DNA of 64,000 nt from a bacterium (lineage in GTDB: Bacteria > Pseudomonadota > Gammaproteobacteria > UBA6186 > Azoamicaceae): contig DAHXPC010000001.1 in NCBI GenBank assembly GCA_027364575.1, forward strand, positions 144,894-208,893, in the 5' to 3' direction. Shown piece after piece: positions 1-8,922 of the stretch. Under the pieces are notes generated by a model, which saw nothing but the letters and a program-made list of their open reading frames with translations, had not been told where the DNA came from and ran no database searches. Each line of letters starts with the position of its first letter. The first letter of the stretch is position 1. A program made the translations under genes and the position numbers.

Positions 1-2001
1 TATTTAGAGAGTGATCCCTTTAATAATATGCCCCTTGATGAAAGGCCAGAGATTGACGAAACCTCTATAAGCCAAATGACTAATAATGCTTTGCAAGCAT
101 TTGAGATTATCCAGGATTGTTTAAAAGAATCGCAAAACGATAGAAACATTAATGTCGATGAAAGCGCAAAAAGTATCCAATCGCGGCAGGAAGCAAAAGA
201 TCATAATACCGTATTTTTGCAATATTTTCGCAGTGCGCTGCTTAATAATTCCAATAGCAACCCCCTTAATATCCAAGCGCTTTTGGGTAATTTTTTAAAT
301 ATACTAGATGCTGTTTGTAACAAATATAAAAGAAGAAATAGTGATTCCCAAGGATCGATTGGCAGTGCTTCTGCATTAAGCCCTTCGTCGGTAAGCCCCC
401 CTGCAGTACTCAGAAGGAATCGAACTTTAGAACCTGGCGAAAAGATCCAAATAATACATACAGATAGCAAAGAAACTTCTCAAAAAAGAATGTTGCATAG
501 CCGCACTTCCTCTCGAGCATGGGGTTATAATCTCTTACCCACTTACCCTTATCCAGAAAATAATAGCCCAGAAGTACACTATGAGGACAAACAAGAAGAT
601 GCTCACTCAAATGAAGAAACAGACACAGGAAGAGAAGATGCAACTTGGGTTATTGTCCATTCTGTCGGTTCCCTAACAGGCAATGATCGTCCGCAAAGAA
701 GAATTCAATGCTTTCCAACCAATGAGCCTGAAAACCTCGCTGCATTATGGCAAAGATTTCCTGCGGTAGAAGGATTCAATGACGCCCTTTCCTTGCACAC
801 TTCATTAAAACAAATTTTAAAAGTTTACCCCAATGCTAGCCAAAGTGCGGCGCCTTATCTGATATTATTCGATATCGTTGGCGGAACCACAGGGGCATTG
901 ATTGGCCGATATGCTATTTTAAATCCAAAATCCCCTTTGCATCCCGCCGTTCGAGTATGGAAAGCGGCAACCGATGGTTTGTCCGCTTTTGTTTTTACCT
1001 TAGGCAGTGCAATTCAAACGTATTTGGCAGTACACCCCAACACCCAATATATTTCTGATGAGAAATTTTGGGGAGAATTAGCCCCTGTTCCATTGGGATT
1101 AATGATAAGCCATACGCTTTGGTATTCCTTCTCTCCACTCGCTAAAGAACGATGGTTCCCGCTGAAAACGCGAAAGCAGCATATAAAATATGCGATTGAT
1201 TTTTTAACCCGATGCTTGTTTAATAGTCGGATTTATCAAACAGGCTTGCTGAATTTCATTCACATCCCCAATGAACCGCTTTATAATGTTTTATACCAAG
1301 CCGTCCCTTTTGTCCCTGCGCTTATCACCACGTTTGCGCAATTAAGCTCGCGCTTTCAACAACGAGCCAATGGATTAATGATTTATCTGTCTGCCATCAA
1401 CTTTAGTATTATGTTGGTAAAAGATTTCTTATCGGATAAAAACGAAACATTAGACGCCGCTCATCCGCTGGCTATCTTAAGGTTAGTTTATTATATCCTT
1501 CTTGTTATGCTCCCCCTGCCTTTCCTCATAAAACATGCCGTAACTTTTATCAATAATTTCGAGGATCCGGAAATTATTACCCAAGAAGTACGCTTAGAAA
1601 TTGCAAGACAAGTAAGAGCGCGCAAACACGAGCGCAGTCAAACACAAATTGCTTTTACGAGTTTAGTGCCTTCAGAAGCAGATGAGATCGCCTATATGCC
1701 ATATGAAGATGAGTATGAATATAATGAAAGGGATGAACGACAAAAAAGCTTCAGCAGAAAAAATAGTGTTGCCCATAATCCACAAATAGCGATCAGTTCT
1801 CAGACAGTCGCGTTACATCCAGCGCCTCGAACAGAAATTTTAACCCCAGCAGATCCAGGTGACGCACCTGCGCGCCCAATCGTATTTTCAGGTGTTTTAA
1901 GTGGCGTTTTAAGTAAAAGTAGACACAGCCAAATAGCTGCAGAAGAAAGCGCTACAAAAAGCGGAAAGCCTTCTCATAGACGCTACATATCCGACTTGTG
2001 A
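1..2001 (+). CDS. Large multi-membrane-segment protein, 5' end outside window
   Basis: The reading frame is open from base 1, and the first ATG (base 28) has no ribosome binding site, so the true start probably lies upstream of the window. From that ATG the protein has 657 residues. The first ~270 are polar and low in complexity (Ser, Asn, Glu rich). Residues ~275-520 hold about six hydrophobic segments, and the last ~130 are again polar. I know no named family for it. The central part resembles the minus-strand protein at 43089-44681: both have a Pro-x-Pro-Leu segment followed by Trp, Phe, Pro and Lys-Glu-x-Trp at similar spacing. The two are probably distant paralogues. The layout of long polar ends around a membrane core suggests an effector or envelope protein, but the function is unknown. 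Confidence 0.75.
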   Translation, partial: YLESDPFNNMPLDERPEIDETSISQMTNNALQAFEIIQDCLKESQNDRNINVDESAKSIQSRQEAKDHNTVFLQYFRSALLNNSNSNPLNIQALLGNFLNILDAVCNKYKRRNSDSQGSIGSASALSPSSVSPPAVLRRNRTLEPGEKIQIIHTDSKETSQKRMLHSRTSSRAWGYNLLPTYPYPENNSPEVHYEDKQEDAHSNEETDTGREDATWVIVHSVGSLTGNDRPQRRIQCFPTNEPENLAALWQRFPAVEGFNDALSLHTSLKQILKVYPNASQSAAPYLILFDIVGGTTGALIGRYAILNPKSPLHPAVRVWKAATDGLSAFVFTLGSAIQTYLAVHPNTQYISDEKFWGELAPVPLGLMISHTLWYSFSPLAKERWFPLKTRKQHIKYAIDFLTRCLFNSRIYQTGLLNFIHIPNEPLYNVLYQAVPFVPALITTFAQLSSRFQQRANGLMIYLSAINFSIMLVKDFLSDKNETLDAAHPLAILRLVYYILLVMLPLPFLIKHAVTFINNFEDPEIITQEVRLEIARQVRARKHERSQTQIAFTSLVPSEADEIAYMPYEDEYEYNERDERQKSFSRKNSVAHNPQIAISSQTVALHPAPRTEILTPADPGDAPARPIVFSGVLSGVLSKSRHSQIAAEESATKSGKPSHRRYISDL

Positions 2002-2182
2002 TTTAAACATTCTATCAATAGCACTACATTAAGGAATCGTAAGAAGAAACTTTATCTGAATAACAAAAACATTAAGGTTTAGAGCAGTTTATAATGAAGG
2101 AATCTTTTAAATTTATTTTGCAATTGAGCTTAAGCTTATGATACTTTGAATTTTTGCAGTAGTAAAAATTATAGGAATTAGC

Positions 2183-2767
2183 ATGCAACTGCCATTGAAG
2201 AGTGTATATGGAGATAATTGGGTTTTACACAAAAATAATGCACGCGGCATAGCAAAACAAGCTTTTGTTGTTACCCATGGATCACATGATGATTCGAGCT
2301 TTACTACTGTGCCGGCGCCTGCCGCCCTTTATTTTTATGTTATGCATGGTCATATTATGTATAACATTGAAATTAACCAATTATTAAATTTTCAAAATAG
2401 AATTAGATTTGGTAGGAGAATTGTAGTTTGTGCACCAAAAGATCCTATCTCGATTTTAGGAAAAGGTGGGCTTTGTTGGGACTATGAATTGTCTCCGTGG
2501 AAACCCCAAGACATGGAAGAATATATTCAATTATGGCATAAGAGACGCAATTCTCACACTGCTGACTTATTAAGATTGAATTGCAATGGTCCAAGTTCAA
2601 CGTTAAATAGCTTGTTTGCAATTTTAACCGAGCATGGATTTGAATATGAAGATTTATATTTATGTTTTTGTCGTAGTGTTCATACATTTTTGCCAAATAT
2701 TTGGCAGAAAAGGCAGGATGCGAAAAACATCGAAGAAGTTTATACTAATAAGTATCCTGCGTTTTAA
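2183..2767 (+). CDS. Orphan 194-residue protein, possible Stv-like fold
   Basis: The ATG follows an AGGAATT sequence at a usable distance. The protein has no signal peptide or membrane segment. Near residue 28 it reads FVVTHGSHDD, then a run ending in ALYFYVMHGH near residue 55. This resembles the opening of proteins annotated 'putative adhesin Stv', where a His-Gly loop is followed by a beta strand and a second Gly-His. That likeness is from memory and weak. The rest contains scattered Trp and Cys residues and no recognised catalytic set. It stands alone, with 181 bases before it and about 270 after it. Function unknown. Confidence 0.6.
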   Translation: MQLPLKSVYGDNWVLHKNNARGIAKQAFVVTHGSHDDSSFTTVPAPAALYFYVMHGHIMYNIEINQLLNFQNRIRFGRRIVVCAPKDPISILGKGGLCWDYELSPWKPQDMEEYIQLWHKRRNSHTADLLRLNCNGPSSTLNSLFAILTEHGFEYEDLYLCFCRSVHTFLPNIWQKRQDAKNIEEVYTNKYPAF

Positions 2768-2920
2768 GATAGCATAATCTAGGCTTAGAATGCCCTATAT
2801 TAGCCTTACGCCATCGACGCAAATAATCGCAGAACAAATCTTTACACACATCTTAAATAAACCTTATCTGTACTCACTGCATTTTTTGTTAACAATTTAT
2901 CCGACGTGTAGATCCAAAGT

Positions 2921-2965
2921 TCTTCCCTCACTTGGCGGGTGAAGGTTAGGGTGGGGGTGAGAATA
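2921..2965. repeat. REP-like G/C-rich intergenic repeat fragment
   Basis: A short purine/pyrimidine-biased stretch in an otherwise AT-rich gap reads, on the minus strand, CTCACCCCCACCCTAACC followed by CACCCGCCAAGTGAGGG. It resembles the CCCTCACCCC-ACCCTCTCCC repeats scattered between genes in many proteobacteria. The two arms could form an imperfect hairpin at the 3' end of rluB. Only one copy is visible in this window, so calling it a repeat is inference. Confidence 0.35.
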
Positions 2966-3040
2966 ATTTAAGTATTACTGAAGGGAATGCCGTTAAAGCA
3001 TTACATCAAAAACTAATTTTTGAAATATCCCATGCGCTTC

Positions 3041-4075
3041 TTATTTTTTGCGAAAATCAGAAGGTTTGGACGGAATGGTTTTCTTAACCACTGCTTTAAA
3101 AGGTTTTCCCTGAATGCTTGCATCCGCTCTTGCAAAGCGTTCTTCATTGGTAAAGCGTGAGGGTTTCTTTGCTTCATCCAATGTAGCAGACCGAGGTTTG
3201 AACGATAGCCTTTTTCTAGCATTGGGTTCACTATCGGTTCTGGATCGTGCCGGGGCAGACTTCGAATATTTTTCTTCTCGCACATGGCGGGAATGCGGTA
3301 TTCTACCGCGTCTAACGGGTTCAAAAGTATGTAGCCCTACCGATTGCAAAAGTTCTGAAACCTCTTCTTTTTCCATTTCTCTGTTTTGACCGACTCTTAA
3401 AAACCGCGGCAATGTAATGTTGCCAAATCGCACTCGAATTAAGCGGCTAATGCGAAAATTTTGCGCTTCAAAAAGACGACGCACTTCTCGATTGCGGCCT
3501 TCACGCAAAATAACATGATACCAATGGTTAACGCCTTCTCCCCCTGCATCCCGAATATCATCAAAGCGTGCCATGCCATCTTCTAACTGTATTCCTCGCC
3601 TAAATCGTGACATATCTTCTGAGTTTAAAGTACCCACCACTCTGACAGCATATTCACGCTCAATTTCGGAGGACGGATGCATCATTCGATTGGCCAGTTC
3701 ACCATCGGTGGTGACCAACAGTAAGCCTGAGGTATTAAAATCTAAACGACCAATAGAAATCCAACGTTTACCCCGTATCGACGGCAGTGAATCAAATATG
3801 GTGGGCCGACCTTCCGGATCATTTCGGCTGCACAGTTCGCCTGCTGGTTTATGATAAATTAAAACGCGTTGAGTAATTTCTTCGCTGCCTTTAAGACGCA
3901 CTAAACGTCCATCCAATTCAACTTTGTCTGTCATCGTGACCCGATCGCCTAATTTAGCAACCACGTGATTAATTTTAAGACGGCCGTCTATGATCCATTG
4001 TTCAATTTCTCGTCTTGATCCCAAACCAACTCGGGCTAATACTTTTTGTAACTTTTCATCATTAGAATGTTGCAT
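3041..4075 (-). CDS. rluB: 23S rRNA pseudouridine synthase B
   Basis: RluB converts U2605 of 23S rRNA (E. coli numbering) to pseudouridine. The protein has an N-terminal S4 RNA-binding domain (residues ~8-60). Next comes the synthase domain with the signature GRLDFNTSGLLL around residue 110, where D112 is the catalytic aspartate. A second conserved segment reads EGRNREVRRLFEA. The last ~90 residues form a basic, Ser/Arg/Lys-rich tail that probably adds RNA affinity, as in other RluB proteins. The start overlaps the end of scpB by 14 bases, so it is translated as the last gene of trpS-scpA-scpB-rluB. scpB-rluB adjacency is common in gammaproteobacteria and supports RluB over RluE or RluF. Confidence 0.9.
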   Translation of the reverse strand: MQHSNDEKLQKVLARVGLGSRREIEQWIIDGRLKINHVVAKLGDRVTMTDKVELDGRLVRLKGSEEITQRVLIYHKPAGELCSRNDPEGRPTIFDSLPSIRGKRWISIGRLDFNTSGLLLVTTDGELANRMMHPSSEIEREYAVRVVGTLNSEDMSRFRRGIQLEDGMARFDDIRDAGGEGVNHWYHVILREGRNREVRRLFEAQNFRISRLIRVRFGNITLPRFLRVGQNREMEKEEVSELLQSVGLHTFEPVRRGRIPHSRHVREEKYSKSAPARSRTDSEPNARKRLSFKPRSATLDEAKKPSRFTNEERFARADASIQGKPFKAVVKKTIPSKPSDFRKK

Positions 4076-4799
4076 TTTCTTCTTCTTTATTTAGGGTTTC
4101 ATTTTCATCTACATTTTCCAAACTTTCTACTGTTTGTTCCAAATCTTCAATTTCATCCACGACATCTATAGTTTCTGTTGGATCAAATTCTTCTATTGCA
4201 GCAATAGGACTAACGCCATTTTCTTCAGGGATGTTTGGGAACTCTTCTTGCATTTTAACAACATCGAGATTCATAATTTCTGGCAATGAAGGAAGGCTTT
4301 GCAAATCCTTCAAGCCAAAATAATCCAGAAAACCTTTAGTTGTTGCATATAAAGCGGGCCTTCCAGGCACCTCTTTATGCCCGACCATTCGGATCCATTC
4401 ACGATCTTCCTGCAAGGTTTTTAAAATCGAGGTGCTCACCGCCACGCCCCGAATATCTTCGATTTCACCTCGGGTAATAGGCTGGCGATACGCAATCAGT
4501 GCGAGCGTTTCTAATAACGCCCGCGAATATCGATGGGTCTTTTCTTCCCATAATTTACTCACCCAAGGACTAAATTGGGGTTTCACTTGAAAGCGATAAC
4601 CACTGGCAACTTGGATCAATTCAATGCCTCGGTTTTCACAATCTGCCGCGAGTGCTCTTAAGATATCTCTTAACACCTCTAGCGATGGCTTCTCTTCTTC
4701 CGAAAATAAATTCAATAATTGCTCTTCGGTCATCGGTTTGCCAACGGCTAACAAAACTGCTTCTACCATGTTTTTTAAACTGGATTCTTCGTTTAACAT
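4062..4799 (-). CDS. scpB: Condensin accessory subunit ScpB
   Basis: ScpB is the winged-helix kleisin-associated subunit of the SMC-ScpAB complex that compacts and segregates chromosomes. The core (residues ~8-175) carries the family signature LETLALIAYRQPITRGEIEDIRGV, given here only in outline, followed by the GRPALYATT segment. The last ~65 residues are very acidic (Glu/Asp rich), a common ScpB tail. The start codon lies inside the end of scpA (7-base overlap), so the two are translationally coupled, which fits a fixed-ratio complex. Neither smc nor the muk genes are in the window. Confidence 0.92.
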   Translation of the reverse strand: MLNEESSLKNMVEAVLLAVGKPMTEEQLLNLFSEEEKPSLEVLRDILRALAADCENRGIELIQVASGYRFQVKPQFSPWVSKLWEEKTHRYSRALLETLALIAYRQPITRGEIEDIRGVAVSTSILKTLQEDREWIRMVGHKEVPGRPALYATTKGFLDYFGLKDLQSLPSLPEIMNLDVVKMQEEFPNIPEENGVSPIAAIEEFDPTETIDVVDEIEDLEQTVESLENVDENETLNKEEENATF

Positions 4800-5608
4800 C
4801 CGGCGGCCCTTACATAAATTGGTGCAAAAGGTTCACTTTGTACAAGCTCAATCATGGTTTCCCGTACCAATTCTAAAATCGCCAAAAAACTGACCACAAC
4901 CCCTAAACGCCCTTCTGACACCTCAAATAGGTTAAAAAAATCTATAAATTTATCGCCTTCTAACTTCCCTAATAGATAAGACATTTTTTCGCGTACGGTT
5001 AATACTTCACGCTGGATCATATGAACCGATTGTAAATCAACCCGTCTTAATACTTCCCGAAAAGACAATAAAACATCCTTCAATTCCACATGTGGATGCG
5101 GTTTTTTACACTCTATTTTCGATACCTCAGCACCGGCGACAAATAAATCCCTATCCATTCTAGGGATCTGATCGATTTGCACTGCGGCCACTTTAAAGCG
5201 TTCATATTCTTGCAGACGGCGGATCAGTTCTGCTCTTGGATCAACTTCTTCCCCCTCTTCTGTCGGAGGGCGAGGCAATAACATGCGCGATTTTATTTCT
5301 GCTAATAACGCTGCCATTTCCAAATAGTCTGCTGCCAACTCTAACCGTAATACGGTCATTAATTCGACATATTCCATATATTGGCGAGTGATTTCAGCGA
5401 CCGGAATGTTTAAAATATCTAAGTTATGTTTTTTAATCAGGTATAAAAGTAGATCGAGCGGCCCTTCAAACAGATCGAGGACCACCTCCATCGCATCGGG
5501 GGGAATATATAAGTCTACGGGCAATTCAGTAACCGCTTCCCCGCGAATAAACCCATAGCAATGTGGACCTTCTTCGGGTAAGACTTCATTGATTGCTTGC
5601 GTGATCAT
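4793..5608 (-). CDS. scpA: Condensin kleisin subunit ScpA
   Basis: ScpA is the kleisin that bridges the SMC heads. At residue ~45 it has the hallmark FEGPLDLLLYLIKKHNLDI, followed by the helical segment with PVAEITRQYMEYV and then ADYLEMAALLAEIKSRMLLP. The C-terminal winged-helix segment ends with FLAILELVRE and VQSEPFAPIYV. At 271 residues it is of usual length. The first ATG overlaps the trpS stop as ATGA, and its 3' end overlaps scpB, so trpS-scpA-scpB-rluB reads as one operon. The N-terminal ~40 residues before the kleisin motif are a little longer than usual. Confidence 0.92.
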   Translation of the reverse strand: MITQAINEVLPEEGPHCYGFIRGEAVTELPVDLYIPPDAMEVVLDLFEGPLDLLLYLIKKHNLDILNIPVAEITRQYMEYVELMTVLRLELAADYLEMAALLAEIKSRMLLPRPPTEEGEEVDPRAELIRRLQEYERFKVAAVQIDQIPRMDRDLFVAGAEVSKIECKKPHPHVELKDVLLSFREVLRRVDLQSVHMIQREVLTVREKMSYLLGKLEGDKFIDFFNLFEVSEGRLGVVVSFLAILELVRETMIELVQSEPFAPIYVRAAGC

Positions 5609-6633
5609 AATGTTACAATTCCCATCGCCGCTTTCACCTCGTCCAATGTTGCACGGGCATTTTGACGGGCAACACGTGCGCCTTCTCGTAAAATATCCGA
5701 GACTAAAGAAGGATCTTTTTGATAAGGCAAGGCTTTATCCCGAATAACCGTTTGTTCTTGCAACACAGCCTCAATAACCGGGCGTTTGCATTCTATGCAC
5801 CCAATTCCAGCGCTTCTACAGCCTACTTGTACCCATTCCTGCGTTTCTGCTGTGGAATAAATTTGATGGAAACGCCAAACAGGGCATTTTTCAGGCTCAC
5901 CTGGATCGCTTCTACGGATTCTGGCAGGATCGGTTGGCATGGTTTTTATTTTATGTTTTACCTGGCTAGGCTCTTCGCGCAACCCCAATGTATTATGATA
6001 GGACTTTGACATTTTTCGTCCATCTAAACCCGGCATTTTTGATGTTTTTGTCAGCAATGCTTTAGGCTCTTGCAATAATGGCTTAGATAGATTTTTGCCG
6101 TACAAGTGATTAAAATGCCTAGCAACTTCACGTGTCAATTCTATATGAGACACTTGATCTTCACCGACCGGAATAAATTCGGGTTTATAAATTAAAATAT
6201 CCGCAGCCTGCAATAAGGGGTAGCCTAAAAAACCATAGGTGGCTAAATGTTTTTCTTTCAGTTGCGTACGCAATTCTTTGTAGGTAGGCACCCGTTCAAG
6301 CCAACTTAAGGGAGTAATCATCGATAACAATACATGGAGTTCCGCATGCTCTGGCACCGCTGACTGCACAAAAAGCGTGCAAAGATTCGGATCAACGCCT
6401 GCCCCTAGCCAGTCTAAGATGACTTCACGTGTATAGGCTGCTATCTGAGCGGGGTTTTCATATTCAGTGGTTAGGGCATGCCAGTCGGCTGCAAAAAAGA
6501 AACACTGGTGCCTATGCTGCAATTCTAACCAGTTTTTTAAGACGCCGTGATAGTTTCCCAGGTGCAAGGCACCGGTAGTGCGAGTGCCAGAAAGGACGCG
6601 GTGACGTTTATCACTAATATTGCTATCATTCAT
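5605..6633 (-). CDS. trpS: Tryptophanyl-tRNA synthetase
   Basis: This class I aminoacyl-tRNA synthetase charges tRNA-Trp in the cytoplasm. The HIGH-like motif reads GALHLGNYHG at residues 21-30 and the KMSKS loop reads GRKMSKSYHN near residue 208. The segment GYPLLQAADILIY, typical of bacterial TrpRS, lies between them. The length (342 residues) is normal. It is the first gene of the minus-strand operon with scpA, scpB and rluB. The stop overlaps the scpA start (ATGA). Confidence 0.95.
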   Translation of the reverse strand: MNDSNISDKRHRVLSGTRTTGALHLGNYHGVLKNWLELQHRHQCFFFAADWHALTTEYENPAQIAAYTREVILDWLGAGVDPNLCTLFVQSAVPEHAELHVLLSMITPLSWLERVPTYKELRTQLKEKHLATYGFLGYPLLQAADILIYKPEFIPVGEDQVSHIELTREVARHFNHLYGKNLSKPLLQEPKALLTKTSKMPGLDGRKMSKSYHNTLGLREEPSQVKHKIKTMPTDPARIRRSDPGEPEKCPVWRFHQIYSTAETQEWVQVGCRSAGIGCIECKRPVIEAVLQEQTVIRDKALPYQKDPSLVSDILREGARVARQNARATLDEVKAAMGIVTL

Positions 6634-6783
6634 GGATATAAAAAGACCTATGGCTTAATAACTTGGGAATGTCTATTGTGACACTTTATGAAGCGATTGG
6701 AAATGGCGTAAAGCGAACCACGACTCTCCTTATATCTGTATGCAAAATCAGTTATTTCACGCTAACAACAGGTAAATCTGACT

Positions 6784-7617
6784 ATGCTTTTACTTAAAAT
6801 CATTTTTTTTATTATTGTCATTGTTGCGTTTATCTATAGCTTACTCACCCACTTTATTTTAGTGTTTGAACTACGAACAGCGGCTGTCGAACAGCAAACA
6901 CCTTTGCCTTTTTCATGGCCCCATATCTTAAAGAGCTTTGCGGCTGAATATCTTTGCACCATTTTTAATATTCTACTTTATCCCTTCCGCTATGGGACGT
7001 CTAAATGTCCCTCGGTAGAAAATACCGGTACGCTCACCCCTATCTTATTTGTACACGGCTATCTCCATAATCAAATCGCCTGGTTTTGGTTTATACGCCA
7101 ATTGCAGAAAAAAATCGGTATACGCACTATTTATTCGGTTAACCTTACCCCTCCTTTTGCGGCGATTGCAGATCTTGCTAGCCTGTTGCAAAAGAAAATT
7201 GAGGACATTAAAAGAGAAACAGGCGCAACACAGGTTATATTAATTGGCCATTCCATGGGAGGACTAGCCAGCGCCTATTTCACAGAATACCTTGCCAATC
7301 CGAATGAAGTCGCCACTGTGATTACCCTTGGCACCCCTTTTAAAGGAACCAAGCTTGCCGTGTTGGGATATGGTCAAAATGCAGCAGAAATGGTCCCGAA
7401 TTCTCACTTTTTAACAGAACTCACACATCGCATACAAAAATCAGCGGTGCCGTATTGCTCGGTGGCTAGCAAAATTGACAATATCGTTATTCCATGGCAG
7501 TCTGCATTATTAGCGGGTGAAAAAAATAAAAATTTAGTCCTAGAAGATCATGGCCATTTACGATTATTGCTTTCACCGATTATTATTGAGCAGGTTGCAC
7601 AATGGGTGAGCCCGTGA
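6784..7617 (+). CDS. Membrane-anchored alpha/beta hydrolase (lipase/esterase-like)
   Basis: The protein begins with a hydrophobic segment (residues ~1-28) that should act as a signal anchor. It then shows the alpha/beta hydrolase plan: a PILFVHGY oxyanion strand near residue 90, the nucleophile elbow GHSMGG with Ser157, an acid candidate in SKIDNIV near residue 227 and a His candidate in DHGHLRLL near residue 256. This matches triacylglycerol lipase or acyl-esterase families. The substrate cannot be read from sequence. It is followed within 35 bases by yciB and bolA on the same strand, so they may be co-transcribed. Confidence 0.8.
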   Translation: MLLLKIIFFIIVIVAFIYSLLTHFILVFELRTAAVEQQTPLPFSWPHILKSFAAEYLCTIFNILLYPFRYGTSKCPSVENTGTLTPILFVHGYLHNQIAWFWFIRQLQKKIGIRTIYSVNLTPPFAAIADLASLLQKKIEDIKRETGATQVILIGHSMGGLASAYFTEYLANPNEVATVITLGTPFKGTKLAVLGYGQNAAEMVPNSHFLTELTHRIQKSAVPYCSVASKIDNIVIPWQSALLAGEKNKNLVLEDHGHLRLLLSPIIIEQVAQWVSP

Positions 7618-7650
7618 TCAACGCTATCCAACACTATTGCCTGAGGCGAA

Positions 7651-8211
7651 ATGATGAAGTTTTTATTTGAGCTCTTTCCCATAGCCCTTTTTTTCCTGGG
7701 ATATAAGTTTGGGGATATTTACCTGGCTACCCTAATTGCAATCCTCGCCAGTATTATACAAGTTGCTTATTCGCGATACAGCACGGGCAAGTTCGAAAAG
7801 ATCCCTTTAATCACATTAGCGACTATTGCTATTTTGGGCGGTGCAACTTTACTCTTTCGGAATGAATTGTTTATTAAGTGGAAACCAACAGCGCTGTATT
7901 GGGTGTTAGCCATCGCTTTTGTACTGAGTCACTTTATTGGCGAAAAACCGCTTATTCAGCGGGCAATTGATCAAAATATCCAATTACCGAATAAAATTTG
8001 GCACCAATTAAATGTAAGCTGGGCGATCTTTTTTATCTTGATGGGTTTTGCTAACCTGTATGTTGTCTATCACTTTAGCACCGATATTTGGGTTAATTTT
8101 AAATTATTTGGCACAATGGGATTAACATTTGTCTTTATTGTGTTGCAAGGTGTTTATATGTCCAAACATCAAATTATTATTGAAAGCGAGAAACCATATG
8201 GAACCCATTAA
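7651..8211 (+). CDS. yciB: Inner-membrane septation protein A (YciB/IspZ family)
   Basis: This small polytopic protein of 186 residues has about five or six membrane helices. It opens with the family hallmark KFLFELFPIALFFLGYK. YciB proteins act at the cell envelope and affect division and envelope synthesis; the biochemical role is poorly defined. The motif GEKPLIQRAI and the later segment LNVSWAIFFILMGFANLYV are also typical. The 3' end overlaps bolA by 14 bases, suggesting coupled translation. Confidence 0.9.
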   Translation: MMKFLFELFPIALFFLGYKFGDIYLATLIAILASIIQVAYSRYSTGKFEKIPLITLATIAILGGATLLFRNELFIKWKPTALYWVLAIAFVLSHFIGEKPLIQRAIDQNIQLPNKIWHQLNVSWAIFFILMGFANLYVVYHFSTDIWVNFKLFGTMGLTFVFIVLQGVYMSKHQIIIESEKPYGTH

Positions 8212-8467
8212 CGATAGAGTCATAGCAATTCGCACTGCTTTACAAATTCTAACCCCGATTGATCTTAACATAGAAGATGAGAGTTATTTACACGCAGGAC
8301 ATGCGGGGGCCAGCAGTGGTGGTCATTTTGTCATTCATATTGTGAGCGATGCCTTTATCGGCAAAACAGCCGTAAAACGTCATCAAATGGTTTATGAAGC
8401 ACTTGGCGAGTTGATGCAAACAGATATTCATGCAATTACCATCCATGTTAAAGCGCCGGCGGAATAA
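8198..8467 (+). CDS. bolA: BolA family protein
   Basis: BolA-like proteins partner with monothiol glutaredoxins in iron-sulfur and redox regulation. I chose the ATG at 8198 (89 residues). A longer frame from 8129 would add 23 residues that merely read through yciB in another frame. The core shows the HAGHAGASSGGHFVIHIVS segment and KRHQMVYEAL, with conserved His residues that can bind a cluster. The gene overlaps yciB. Whether it is the bolA or ibaG type is not settled here, so the symbol is a family-level call. Confidence 0.85.
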   Translation: MEPINDRVIAIRTALQILTPIDLNIEDESYLHAGHAGASSGGHFVIHIVSDAFIGKTAVKRHQMVYEALGELMQTDIHAITIHVKAPAE

Positions 8468-8473
8468 AATCCA

Positions 8474-8905
8474 TTAGGAAGATTCGGATTTTCCTTTTTC
8501 TAACAGTAACTGATGCATGCCGAGAATAATTTTATTTTGGGCTTCTAAGTGCCCAATGATAACCCTTATTTCTTCCTCTGATTTTACATTAATCAAATAG
8601 TCATTGTGCGCTTCAATCCGATCACGAGCGGCTTGCCTATTCTGGCTCATCATAATAATAGGCGCGGCATAGGCTGCCTGCAGGGACAAAATAAGATTTA
8701 ATAATATAAACGGATAGGGATCCCAATGTTTGAAATAAGCAATAATATTGAGAATACTCCAAATAACCAGCAAAATCGTTTGAATGACGATAAATCTCCA
8801 AGAACCCATCACTCGAACTACACTGTCTGCCATACGATGCTCTGTCGATAAAGTTTCATTATCTAAATCATTTAAATTCGCAATACGTGTTCTGAAACAA
8901 TTCAT
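8474..8905 (-). CDS. DUF1003 family membrane protein
   Basis: I chose the ATG at 8905, which is preceded by GGAG six bases upstream. A TTG 12 bases earlier overlaps that site and is less likely. The protein of 143 residues has two membrane helices (residues ~35-55 and ~65-85) and the DUF1003 signature around DPYPFILLNLILSLQAAYAAP, followed by MMSQNRQAARDR. DUF1003 proteins are widespread inner-membrane proteins without an assigned role. It lies tail to tail with bolA, only six bases apart. Confidence 0.88.
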   Translation of the reverse strand: MNCFRTRIANLNDLDNETLSTEHRMADSVVRVMGSWRFIVIQTILLVIWSILNIIAYFKHWDPYPFILLNLILSLQAAYAAPIIMMSQNRQAARDRIEAHNDYLINVKSEEEIRVIIGHLEAQNKIILGMHQLLLEKGKSESS

Positions 8906-8922
8906 GCTAAACTCCAAAATAA

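Noticed and set aside
3013..3324. Minus-strand frame of ~100 codons at the end of rluB
   Set aside because: It is a shadow of rluB in another frame, with no similarity and no own start signal.
8129..8197. Longer N-terminus for BolA
   Set aside because: Those codons lie inside yciB in another frame, and the ATG at 8198 fits the family start.
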